Source: Nelumbo lutea
Lineage: Eukaryota; Streptophyta; Magnoliopsida; Proteales; Nelumbonaceae
NCBI GenBank assembly: GCA_022828595.1
Contig: JAKGHH010000002.1
Coordinates: 107,319,254 to 107,383,253 of the forward strand
Length of the DNA stretch: 64,000 bases
Direction of reading: 5' to 3'
The notes under the pieces: generated by a model
What the model was told of the DNA's origin: nothing
Databases searched by the model: none
The model's input: only the letters and a program-made list of their open reading frames with translations
Made by a program: the position numbers and the translations under genes
Part shown: positions 1-8,598 of the stretch, one piece after another
Numbering within the stretch: the first letter of the stretch is position 1
Layout of the letters: every line of letters begins with the position of its first letter

Positions 1-2
1 TC

Positions 3-401
3 CGTGGTAAAGGGGATCAGCTGCAGGAGAGGTTTGATTGCTTGTTAAATGCCGGATTGGACTACCATGTTGTCTCTAACATGGTCAAAGTAGCTCCAGC
101 AGTGCTAAACCAAACTAAGGATGTAATTGAGAGGAAGATCGATTATCTAGTAAATCATCTTGGCTACCCTCTCAAATCTGTAGTGGCATTTCCATCTTAT
201 TTATGTTATGATATAGAAAGGATAAATCTTAGGTTTTCAATGTATTTATGGCTTAGAAGGAAAGGTGCAGCAAAGCGCAGAGTGGCCTTGAGTACAATAC
301 TTGCATGCTCAGATGCACGATTTGTAAGATATTTTGTAAATCTCCACCCAGAAGGTTCAGCTGAATGGGAAAGGTTACAGAAATCTATATCTTCAATCTA
401 A
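3..401 (+). CDS. mTERF-family protein, C-terminal part (5' end outside window)
   Basis: The frame is open from the first bases of the window to a TAA at 399-401, giving about 132 residues without an internal start, so this is the 3' end of a longer gene. The pattern fits mTERF helical repeats: a repeat with KVAPAVLNQTKDVIERKIDY, then LVNHLGYPLKSVVAFPSYL, then the usual terminal block (RFSMYLWLRRKG, ALSTILACSDARFVRYFVN, HPEGSAEWERL). Plant mTERF proteins are nucleic-acid-binding factors of plastids and mitochondria that act in organelle gene expression. The targeting peptide is not in the window, so the organelle and the exact paralogue cannot be named. Nothing in the visible part is broken. 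Confidence 0.85.
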   Translation, partial: RGKGDQLQERFDCLLNAGLDYHVVSNMVKVAPAVLNQTKDVIERKIDYLVNHLGYPLKSVVAFPSYLCYDIERINLRFSMYLWLRRKGAAKRRVALSTILACSDARFVRYFVNLHPEGSAEWERLQKSISSI

Positions 402-534
402 AATTAGATGTCCACTGTTAATGAACTGATTATATGAGCCTATATTCTTAATTTTGATATTCTTGAAAATGTTGTGGATATGAATTGCCATCTTATTATT
501 TTTTTCTGTTGCTCGCAGTCAAATAACACTAGAT
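402..534. other. 3' flank of the mTERF gene
   Basis: Probably 3' untranslated sequence running into the tandem repeat. No coding signal is seen. Confidence 0.4.
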
Positions 535-834
535 TCATGATAGGTTGGTAATTGCAATATTGGAACTTTGAAATGTTCTATTGACAATCCATATCAGTTG
601 CTTACCTTGAAACAGTATGTCAACCTGCAACCTATGTACATCAACATATTTGCGAAGAATGTAGCATGCCAGATATTCATCACTTCATGATAGGTTGATA
701 ATTACAATATCGGAACTCTGAGATGTTCTATTGACAATCCATATCAGTTACTTACCTTGAAACAGTATGTCAACCTGCAACCTATGTACATCAATGTATT
801 TGGGAAGAATGTAGCATGCCAGGTATTCATCACT
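535..834. repeat. 150-bp tandem duplication (2 copies)
   Basis: Copies at 535-684 and 685-834 run in the same direction with a period of exactly 150 bp and only scattered substitutions. A few bases of a third copy follow (tcatg at 835). It lies just 3' of the mTERF stop codon, so it may be in the 3' UTR or the flank. It is non-coding. Confidence 0.85.
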
Positions 835-1182
835 TCATGTTAGACTTTGGAGGATGGGTTTGCAGGAAGATTGTTAGGGCAGGCGATGCATCATAATGAG
901 ATAGGTTTGCAGGCTTCCATTAGTTGTTAGATCACCGCAGCAAGGCATGCATAAATGGATTAGGTCCATAGCATTTTGATTTGTTGGTCTTAGTGACTTC
1001 TCTGTCTGACAAGGTGCTTTGCTTTGCAGATGAAAAATTACTTGCTGAGATCTTTACACCAAAGTTTATCATCATGAGGATGAAGTTCTGGTTTAACCAG
1101 AAAATTGTGTTTAATTTCCAAGCTAAAGTAGGTAATCTAACAAAGTTTTGTTTTGGTGCTTTGAATACTTGAAGAATAATAT
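835..1182. other. no gene seen
   Basis: AT-rich sequence between the tandem repeat and a LINE fragment. The short open frame at 981-1172 shows no family pattern. Confidence 0.4.
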
Positions 1183-1806
1183 ATATTGAGGAACTGGAGG
1201 GCAGTGGCAGATTCTTCCACTGTTAAGGCTGTCACAATTCATCATTGGAGCCCACCGGACAGGGGCTTTATTAAATTAAATTTCGATGGTAGTAGCATAG
1301 GGAATCCAGGTCTCTCTGGCATTGGAGGTGTATTTAGAGATGAAAGGGGCAGAATTATTGCACTATATTCTGGGCTGGCAGGGGAAGGAGTGTCATTGAG
1401 GGCAGAAGTCATGGCTGTAATGGAAGGCATACAAAGGGCGAAAACTCTGCACATCAACAAACTAAGTGTGGAGGGAGACTCAAAATTGGTGATCAACTGG
1501 CTACAGGCTGAGAGAGTGAAAATGTGGATGTACAATAATGAAAGGAAGAAATTCAGATGGTTAACTAGAGACATGGAAGTAAGGACAGGGTGGGTCAAGT
1601 GGAGTGCAAATGCCATAGCTGATTCATTAGCTAAGCAAGGGGTGATGAGGGATTCATTGTTTTGGGCACAATTGGAAGGGATTTGGGGGTTTTGTGGGGA
1701 GAGATAAGAGTGTTTTATCTCTCATGAACTTAAACTGTTTTAACAGTCTGTACTTACCACTTTCTTGATCAATATATATATTCCTTATTTTTTCACCAAA
1801 AAAAAT
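1183..1806 (+). mobile_element. 5'-truncated L1-type LINE, RNase H end
   Basis: An open frame at 1186-1707 encodes the RNase H domain found at the C-terminus of plant L1-type LINE ORF2. The acidic catalytic residues are visible: D in KLNFDGSSIGNPG, E in RAEVMAV, D in VEGDSK and D in AIADSLAKQG. The first codon in the frame is not ATG, so this is the tail of a truncated polyprotein and not a stand-alone gene. The AT-rich 3' part ends in an A-run near 1799-1806. The N-terminal block (RNWRAVADSS) matches the decayed LINE near 18 kb, so both belong to related families. No clear target duplication was found. Confidence 0.75.
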
Positions 1807-2212
1807 ATTCCTTATTTCTTATACTTGAGGACAACTGATCGCTGAAGAAACAAAGAAACAAAGAATGACGGTCTGGCATAACTGTGGAACTGTGCATTTT
1901 GCTCCTTTTGGTGATTGGTGTAAATTCATCAGGTCATGCCAATGCACTTTTTCATACTTCAGGCTTGGCTCTAGCCTCACGTCAAACTCTTTTATGAGCA
2001 CTTCGTGCCACTCTTAGACCATTAGATTAGGCTTTGGTCTTCGAGTGCAAGATCAAGCTGAACTCAAACAATCATTATATTCAAGTTGACAGTAGCAAGA
2101 GATTCTGATTATCTAAAAGGTATCTTTCGTAATGATTTTAATTGAACAATTGGAGCCTCCATTGATAGTGTATGGGTTGAGATAATAGGGTTCTAAATTG
2201 TTATGGGCTTGT
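1807..2212. other. no gene seen
   Basis: No coding pattern or clear repeat on either strand. Confidence 0.35.
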
Positions 2213-2446
2213 GTATACCTTGTACAGATCGTGGCTATCGAAGACAGATGATTTCCAGAAGGTGAGTAGTAGTTGTAAGAAAATGTCTTACCTTGTAATT
2301 TTTGTAACTCATTCTCTAACTGGAATTTTGTATACCTTGTACAGATCGTGGCTGTTGAAGACAAATGATTTCCAGAAGGTGAGTAGTAGTTGTAACATAA
2401 TGTCTTACCTTGTAATTTTTGTAAGTCATTCTCTAACTGGAATGTT
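2213..2446 (+). repeat. 117-bp tandem duplication carrying an exon-like unit
   Basis: Two copies (2213-2329 and 2330-2446) repeat with a period of 117 bp. Each has a TTGTACAG acceptor-like site, about 35 bases ending CCAGAAG, and then GTGAGTAG, which is a good donor. The unit therefore looks like a duplicated small exon with its own splice signals. No protein could be assigned to the enclosed codons, and one frame contains a stop. Confidence 0.6.
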
Positions 2447-2556
2447 GGTCCTCTTGTTTTAAATTTAGCAATGCCAATATATTTATCGAACACTTGGCTT
2501 AATTTTCATGTCAAACACTAGAAAAAAATTAAGAAGATGATTTATTTTCCTATTGA

Positions 2557-2740
2557 ATTGAAGGGCCTAAACGGCCAAGGATAGACCAAAAAGGACATGG
2601 ATAGAAGTAGTAAGAAATGATTTAAGTGCCAATAATTTAACGATGGATATGGCATTAAGCAGAATGGACAGGCAAAACAGTATTCATTTGGTTAACCCCA
2701 TATAGTTGGGTTGGATGATGACAATGTTGATGGTGGTGAT
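2557..2740 (+). mobile_element. RTE-type LINE, 3' fragment with about 21-bp target duplication
   Basis: The translation resembles the C-terminal tail shared by plant RTE LINEs (RPKRTWIEVVRNDLSANN, NLTMDMAL, then HLVNPI and a stop). The 3' end is a GATGATG-type short repeat, which RTE elements use in place of poly(A). The piece is flanked by near-identical direct repeats starting GATGATTTATTTT at 2536 and 2741, which I read as the target site duplication. It is a dead 5'-truncated insertion. The same family recurs at 37.5-39.8, 40.9 and 41.5 kb. Confidence 0.7.
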
Positions 2741-2762
2741 GATGATTTATTTTTCTATTGAG

Positions 2763-3055
2763 TAGTGTTTTTCAAGGAAATTAACTTGTTTTATGTGCAA
2801 ACAAATGTGTTTGGATGTGAACCTACCCTCTGCATTTCTTTTCATCCTTACAAGTAAAAATGAATAATCTTTTTTTTGTCAGCCAAAAATGAATAATCTT
2901 TAAACAGTCTATAATAAGTTGATTGATCAAATTCATTAATCCCATCCATCCACAAAAAGGGCTAACAGCTAATATGGTCTGAATAGGTGAATGTACAGAA
3001 AAGTGAGAAAAATATTTGAAGGTCAGAAAAGTAGAGGAAGAACAAGGAATAAAAC
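2763..3055. other. no gene seen
   Basis: AT-rich spacer with no recognisable feature. Confidence 0.3.
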
Positions 3056-3605
3056 ATACAATGAAAATCACTCCAAATATGATACTAAGAGGCTATTTGG
3101 TTCACAGGAATAGGGGTTTTTGGTTGGACGAAATTGGAGTCCCATTCCTATTTTTGGTGGAATGGCCATTCCCTTCCCTCCCTTGGGTATGAAATCCCAT
3201 TCCAACTGATTCTAATTCTGCTTCCTGTCTGAATCAAAGGATTTTAATTCCAGTTCTTATTATGAAACAAATGGATCCTAAAAGTTTTAGATTGAAATTC
3301 CAGAATCTGCTAAAATTTTGCCTATGAATTAGAAGAAAGGTTCTATAAAAAAAAAGAAGGGGGAAAAGGACAATGATACCAAAAGCTAGACAATTTTGCT
3401 TCCTGGACAAATTGTCCATGAAGTATAATTGTATAATGATCTTCATGCACTTACTAATGAATATTCAAAGAAAGCTAGAAAATTTTTTCGTCCAAGAAAT
3501 AACAAGTGCAACCGGTTTGCTTTCATTTGCCCTTAGCCACAACTTTGACTCCATGTGTTTGAATGTAGTGAACCCATACCCAGCCCCCATGCTTTCATTT
3601 TCATC
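3056..3605 (-). pseudogene. relic of a UBA2-type exon and flanking intron
   Basis: At 3550-3582 the plus strand matches exon 3 of the UBA2-type gene (around 10545-10578) with about two mismatches. Read on the minus strand it gives a YGFTTFKHMES-like string, part of an RRM. A second short match, an AAATATGATA block, lies about 500 bp away in both places (near 3070 and near 10050), so exon plus intron sequence seems to have been copied. The flanking frame is broken by stops. It is far too short to be a gene and is best called a decayed partial duplicate. Confidence 0.5.
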
Positions 3606-4251
3606 TTACTAACGTGGTTTATAAACCAACCCCTAACTCAGTTTCACCAAATATACACCGGAAAATGATGGACTTCTGCTTGCATTTTTCTTTGACAGGC
3701 AACAAGTCAACAACTCTACACAACATAGACAATCCCGACAAACAACTTCTATGTCCTAAAATATGTCATTCAGCCATTTATAACCTTGCAACTTACTTGT
3801 GACAGGCAATGCAATAAATCATTTATTTTAGTCAATTCAACCATTATCAAACAGTCTGGGTCAAAGAAAATTGACCTGGAGAAATTAGTCAGTTGGCTCC
3901 CAATACAGGCAAGAACAGTCATGGAAGTCAACCACTTACTGAATTATCACTGTGTGACTCAACCATGACTCTACTCCCCCTACTCGGAAGTCGAGTCCAC
4001 TGGAGAAGAGTGTGGAATCAATAAGCTAAGCCAGCCAATAACCTGGTTTGCCTTCATAATGCGATCAATGTGGAATGGCTAACAAAACATAGCCTAAGCA
4101 GCCATCCTAAGAATCTCCATTTTTTTTAGCCAAATTGTTTCCTCCATGGATTCTACATCAAGAAGGCCCAACAACAGAATCCATGACATGCACTTGAATG
4201 TCCTTCACTAAGCACAGTGCTCTTTGCTGGGCTCAGCCCCCATAAGTCTCT
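3606..4251. other. non-coding; part resembles the intron at 11.56-11.75 kb
   Basis: No gene is seen. The stretch around 3840-4015 shows weak similarity to 11560-11745 in intron 1 of the UBA2-type gene (GTCAGTTGGC, then a CTCTACTCCC/CTCTCCCTGC block). This may be the same duplication or an unnamed repeat. Confidence 0.35.
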
Positions 4252-4259
4252 TGTATAGA

Positions 4260-4879
4260 TAGGGGTGTACAATTGGTTGGTTCAGTTCGATTCAAACTGA
4301 GAACCTAAACTATCCAGTTTTACCAATTCCTCTAATCAAACCAACCCTAACCAAATTCGATTTGGTTTGGTACGGTTGAACCCTGGTTCCACATGAATGA
4401 CAAGTATTTAATAAGTGTTATTAATGAAAAGTTAAAATGGCCCCAAAATCCAATAATTGTAATTAATTAATTAATTATTAACTATTATTAATTAAAAGCT
4501 AAAATAGGCCCATAGCCCTATGCCAATGGGGAATTGGTCAATTGGTCATTTTCAAAAGTAATTAATGATTAATGAACTAATGACTAATAAACAATTAATA
4601 ATGAGTCTAGGTTTTAATTAATTATTATTAATTTGTTCATTGAAAAATATAATAATTAATTAGCATAAAGTATTAAATAAAACATTAATGTTTAATATAT
4701 TTAACTAAATAACAGCATTAATTTGTTTTTTGGTTTGGTTCGGTTGAAAATTTCAGTCAAAACGAACCAAAACCGAAAACTGATTTTTTAAAAAATAAAA
4801 ACTGAACCAAACCGAATTAACTTTATTCGGTTTGGTTAGGTTTGATTTTTGGTTTATCAACCAAATTTGAACACCCCTA
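4260..4879. mobile_element. hAT-like non-autonomous element, GGTTTGGTT-type interior
   Basis: It starts TAGGGGTGTAC and ends GAACACCCCTA, with inverted ends. The direct repeat TGTATAGA stands on both sides (4252-4259 and 4880-4887, 8 of 8 bases). The arms are built from degenerate GGTTTGGTTCGG-like motifs around an AT-rich core (about 4440-4720). There is no coding capacity. An 8-bp target duplication with TAGGG ends is the hAT signature; the family assignment is inference from that. Confidence 0.75.
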
Positions 4880-4887
4880 TGTATAGA

Positions 4888-5872
4888 CATGAAAATCTCC
4901 AACCTTCTCTAACTAAACCTCCACTACTACAAGCGGAACAGAAGGTTTATAGATGACTTGGATTGGTACAAGGTCTGCTTCCTGCATTCTCTCAAATAGT
5001 TGGATTGTGCATCAAGCCATAGCCCTATATCATAACATTCAAGGACACTGATATTCTTTCATATAATCCTCAAATGCATTTTGTAGGATTTTGATATCAT
5101 GTCGCAATCATAATTGGGTCAGGGTTGGTTTTGGTTCTTCAAAACCAATTAAGACCCAAACCAATTATATCTTTCAAGGATACCTCATACCTCTGACAAC
5201 AGGGTGGGGTTCATACTCCCCATCCCCAATCCTGACGAAGATGGGTCATCAGCAACCCAAATCCCCAATTTTTTAATTAACTCTGGGAAAAGATTTACTT
5301 AAAATAAAAAAATTAAAATATAAATAATATTAATGTATAATAATTGGGATCAGGGCGGGGCGAGGACTTCACTCTCAATTCCCACCAAAGCAGTCTCCAT
5401 CCTCAACCCAATCGGGTTGGGGAGCCAGGTACCCATATGGATGGAGAAAATTTCAATTCTATATACTTAAAATGCACTTGTTGTGATATTTTGAATTTTA
5501 GAAAAAAAAAAAAAAACTCATAGATGAGACCATTTAACCTCATCACAAGCATTCTTTTTTCAAGACAACTACCACGACTAGTTCAGTTTCCTTTTTATTA
5601 GGGAACTGAACGTAATCACTTCACTTAACAAAAATAAAATGTAATCAGCCCCACACGGAACATGGGCATATTATCATACGGAAAATCAATGATACCAAAA
5701 GACATGGTACCCGAAAAGCTTTGATCTTTTCCATATCATATCGGATGAGATGATGGATCAATCAACATTCGACTTTTTGTTTCGGTGAATATGGGTTATC
5801 CCAGATAACCAGTTTCAAAAACAACTATTTGAATCACATTTCAAAAGAAAAAACATGATTTGAAGATATAGA
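4888..5872. other. no gene; partly GGGTTGGGG-type repeat
   Basis: From about 5100 to 5450 short motifs such as CCCAATCC, GGGGCGGGG and CAACCCAATCGGGTTGGGG recur, in the style of the hAT-like interiors, but I could not find matching ends. A 14-base A-run lies at about 5502-5516. The rest is AT-rich and featureless. Confidence 0.4.
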
Positions 5873-5888
5873 AAGACGTTAACGTCTT
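5873..5888. promoter_or_regulatory. 16-bp perfect palindrome with two ACGT cores
   Basis: The sequence AAGACGTTAACGTCTT is its own reverse complement and holds two ACGT cores, the class of site bound by plant bZIP factors. A further AACGTCACC lies at about 5897. The sites are about 140 bp before the ATG of the possible small gene at 6025, where a proximal promoter would be expected. Function is inference. Confidence 0.35.
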
Positions 5889-6024
5889 CACCGTTAAACG
5901 TCACCCTCCCCCTTCTCTCTTTATCTCCAAATTCCAACCCCGATGCCCTGCGTTATACCAACCTTATTGCCAAGAAACAATCAAGTGCCGCTGCAGAGAG
6001 AGACAACTTTATTGCCGATGGAAA

Positions 6025-6340
6025 ATGGCTTCCCCAGCTGCAATCAAGTCCATTGTCGTCTTCAAGAGACCAGACAACCTTTGCTGGCAGAAGGTAATAA
6101 TTAATTAATTAAGCTCTTCAAGTACTTATTATTCTGTTAACCACCTGCAACCACATCTATAGACTGTAGTCTATAGGAGATGAGAGGTGTATTTTTCTGC
6201 ATTTTGGTTATTAATCAGATTTCTTTTTTCCTGTGTAGTCACCAAGGAGGGATTGTTGTAGGATTCTATCATCGAAGAAGAGTTCCACAATGCACATATC
6301 CGTGGGCAACTACCGAGGTGGTGAAGTAACTGAATTGTAG
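6025..6340 (+). CDS. possible small two-exon gene, 56 residues, unknown
   Basis: I do not recognise this protein. Exon 1 (6025-6093) starts at ATGGCTTCC and encodes 23 residues beginning MASPAAIKSIVVFKRP and ending CWQK. It stops at AAG|GTAATA. Exon 2 (6239-6340) follows a pyrimidine-rich TTTTTTCCTGTGTAG acceptor and encodes 33 residues (SPRRDCCRIL, then HISVGNYRGGEV) to a TAG. The intron is in phase 0 and 145 bp long, with standard borders. A pyrimidine-rich leader and an ACGT palindrome lie upstream. The protein is basic with no clear signal or membrane segment. It could also be the shortened remains of a longer gene whose later exons have decayed. Confidence 0.4.
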
Positions 6341-6732
6341 CACTGGAGATTGAGTTAGTTTTTGATTCATTAATCTGTATTTTTTTATGTGGCGAGTGAG
6401 TTCATGAGGGAAAGATCAGTTTCTGTTCACTTTACTATAACTGCTAATTCGTATAATATATCATCGTACTGGTAATAATGGTCTTTCTTGGTAGAGTTCT
6501 GACTCTAATATAACAAATCGTAACAAAACAAAATATCAAAATCTCTCTAGTTGGTAACAAATTCAAAAATATGTCCAACCCAGAAGAAAATATAACTCAA
6601 TTACTTTTTACCGACTGATCAAGTGTTTTAGCTTCTTTGTTAGCATTCATAAGTTCCTCTGAAAATACAACTCAATTACTATTTCCCTGTATGTGCTTAT
6701 TTTCAACTTCTCAGAGCATTTTTTTCACTCAC
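6341..6732. other. 3' flank, no gene seen
   Basis: AT-rich sequence after the stop of the possible small gene. No feature is supported. Confidence 0.35.
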
Positions 6733-6950
6733 TATGCCTTGTGTTTGTTGATTTTTGGTTTACAGATTGCAGTTACGCCACTAGGAGAGGAGGAACTCCA
6801 TTTGGTAGCCATGTTATCTAGGAAGAATGATGAACAATATTTATGCCTTGTGTTTGTTGATTTTTGGTTTACAAACTACAGTTATGCCACTAGGAGAGGA
6901 GGAACTCCATTTGGTAGCCCTGTTATCTAGGAAGAATGATGAACAATATT
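6733..6950 (+). repeat. 109-bp tandem duplication, exon-like
   Basis: Two copies (6733-6841 and 6842-6950) with a period of 109 bp. In the first, TTTGGTTTACAG precedes a stretch whose frame reads VTPLGEEELHLVAMLSRKND, which looks like an exon after an acceptor. In the second copy the acceptor AG is changed (TTTACAAAC). I cannot name a protein family. This may be a decayed coding exon, possibly linked to the gene at 6025. Confidence 0.55.
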
Positions 6951-7740
6951 TATGTTTTTGGGGTTTTAATGTTGCACCAAGGCTTTACAGTTCTTGTCTT
7001 GTCATGCTAAATCTTAGATATCTTGGCATGGTAATTGTAAACACAATGCGATCATTTAAGGATTGAATTGGTGCCTTACAACGGAAAATAAATACAGAGG
7101 TGGATCCCCAACACATTGAGCAGAGGTTAAATGCTATAAGGATGACAAGAATATTTTGAAACAATATGCATAAGATGATTAGGTTGTTGGCAATGGAAAG
7201 GTGATTAAAGTTCAACCTGAGATTGTTCTAGCTTTGTTTGACAACCATCAACCAATTGCTCGTCCACTTATAAGGTTACAGGAGATGAACATTATTTTGA
7301 CTCGCATAAATCCTGGGGTGTGTATTCACCAAATCCAAATCCTTTACTTAGGTCAAATCCATAACCCAATTGTGGAATTCGAAGGAGATAAGAATGGGTA
7401 ACGAGGATTCAGTTAACAGATAGGTTAAAGAGTGTTTTAAATTTTAATTAATATATAAAAAAATAATTACCGGTTACTTAAATAAATTTGGTAACTGTTG
7501 TAATAGAGGTTTTAGATATGATATGGTTTTCCATATCATAGTCGGACCCTTATGTTAAACATCCAATGAATAGATTCCATTTCCCGCATTTGCAGTACAT
7601 ATCTACCAGAGAGGTGTGGCAACTGGCCAGGAAAGAGAGATCCTTGTGGATTCCAGTTAAATCCATCAGTCACGTCCGTTTCTCTAGCCACTAATAACTG
7701 GGTATGGATTTTCATGCATTTCTACAACAGAAACTTTTAA
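6951..7740. other. possible decayed coding sequence, unassigned
   Basis: Around 7070-7300 one frame gives coding-like text (INTEVDPQHIEQRLNAIR and IVLALFDNHQPIARPLIRL), broken by stops and by frame changes. I do not recognise it. From 7400 the sequence is AT-rich without signal. Confidence 0.3.
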
Positions 7741-8080
7741 AGGAGAATGAGAGTTCAGCCCAGGGTCAGAATTTTTAGGCCCAAAGTACATTTGGCGTAG
7801 GCCAGTGTATAAAAGTGTGGGATTTTGACATTTTGAATATTTATAGATTTACAGTGATTCAGAAATCTGCATTAGGTCTATCCGTACTTTTCTGAACTTT
7901 ATATAAACTGAATGTAGGGTCAAATACACAACCCAATGCAGAATTCTGAATGACAGCCCCGAATAGTCTATTAGTAACCCCCCTATAAACGGCATCCTAC
8001 CCGTAAATCATGATCAGGATTCATCGCCACTGTACGGTGGGGCTAAAAAATTCTGACCTGGACTGATCAGTCATTCTCCC
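7741..8080. mobile_element. MITE with about 40-bp terminal inverted repeats
   Basis: The left end starts GGAGAATGA and continues through TTCAGCCCAGGGTCAGAAT. The right end, read in reverse complement, starts GGGAGAATGACTGATCAGTC and continues through CAGGTCAGAATTTTTTAGCCCC. Arms of about 40 bp therefore pair imperfectly around a 260-bp non-coding core. A second copy lies at 49179. No convincing target duplication was found, so the superfamily is open. Confidence 0.7.
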
Positions 8081-8598
8081 CTGAATGTATGCCATTTAAT
8101 GATAAAAATTGACAATTTTCAGCTAAACATTTCTAATAGATTCCTTATTGAATTAATATATAACAGATTGATGTTGAGAGGCATAGGCCCAGATTAATGC
8201 CTGAGAGGCTAATAGTAAGAATGAATTTGTATATGACGCTCAAGTGGCAAGAGATCTAGAAGCAAGTTCCAGATCTCTACTCACCAAACTCTCAAAAAAC
8301 CAAAATCTTTGTTTCCTAGCCTACCAAAACTCTCCCGAGAATATTATCACTTCAACAAGTAGGAGTTCCCTTCATGTAATTTTTCTGAACGGCCCCGGCA
8401 TTACCTTCACCCAGTTGAATAAATTATCAGCCATGGAACACAGCATAAACAAAGGATAAATAAAAAAAATGATGAGTAAATAAACAAATAAGAAAAATGA
8501 AAACTAATAAAGCATGAATTATCGTTTAAGATATTACTTAACCTGGGAAAGGCTTGCAGGTATGTTTCCATATTACAATGTTTTGACTGTGGTTCATA
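8081..8598. other. downstream region / 3' UTR of the UBA2-type gene
   Basis: No coding pattern. It follows the stop codon of the minus-strand gene and may include its 3' UTR. Confidence 0.4.

Noticed and set aside
1186..1707. RNase H frame as a host RNase H gene
   Set aside because: No ATG at the start, and close similarity to the LINE tail near 18 kb with an A-run after it.
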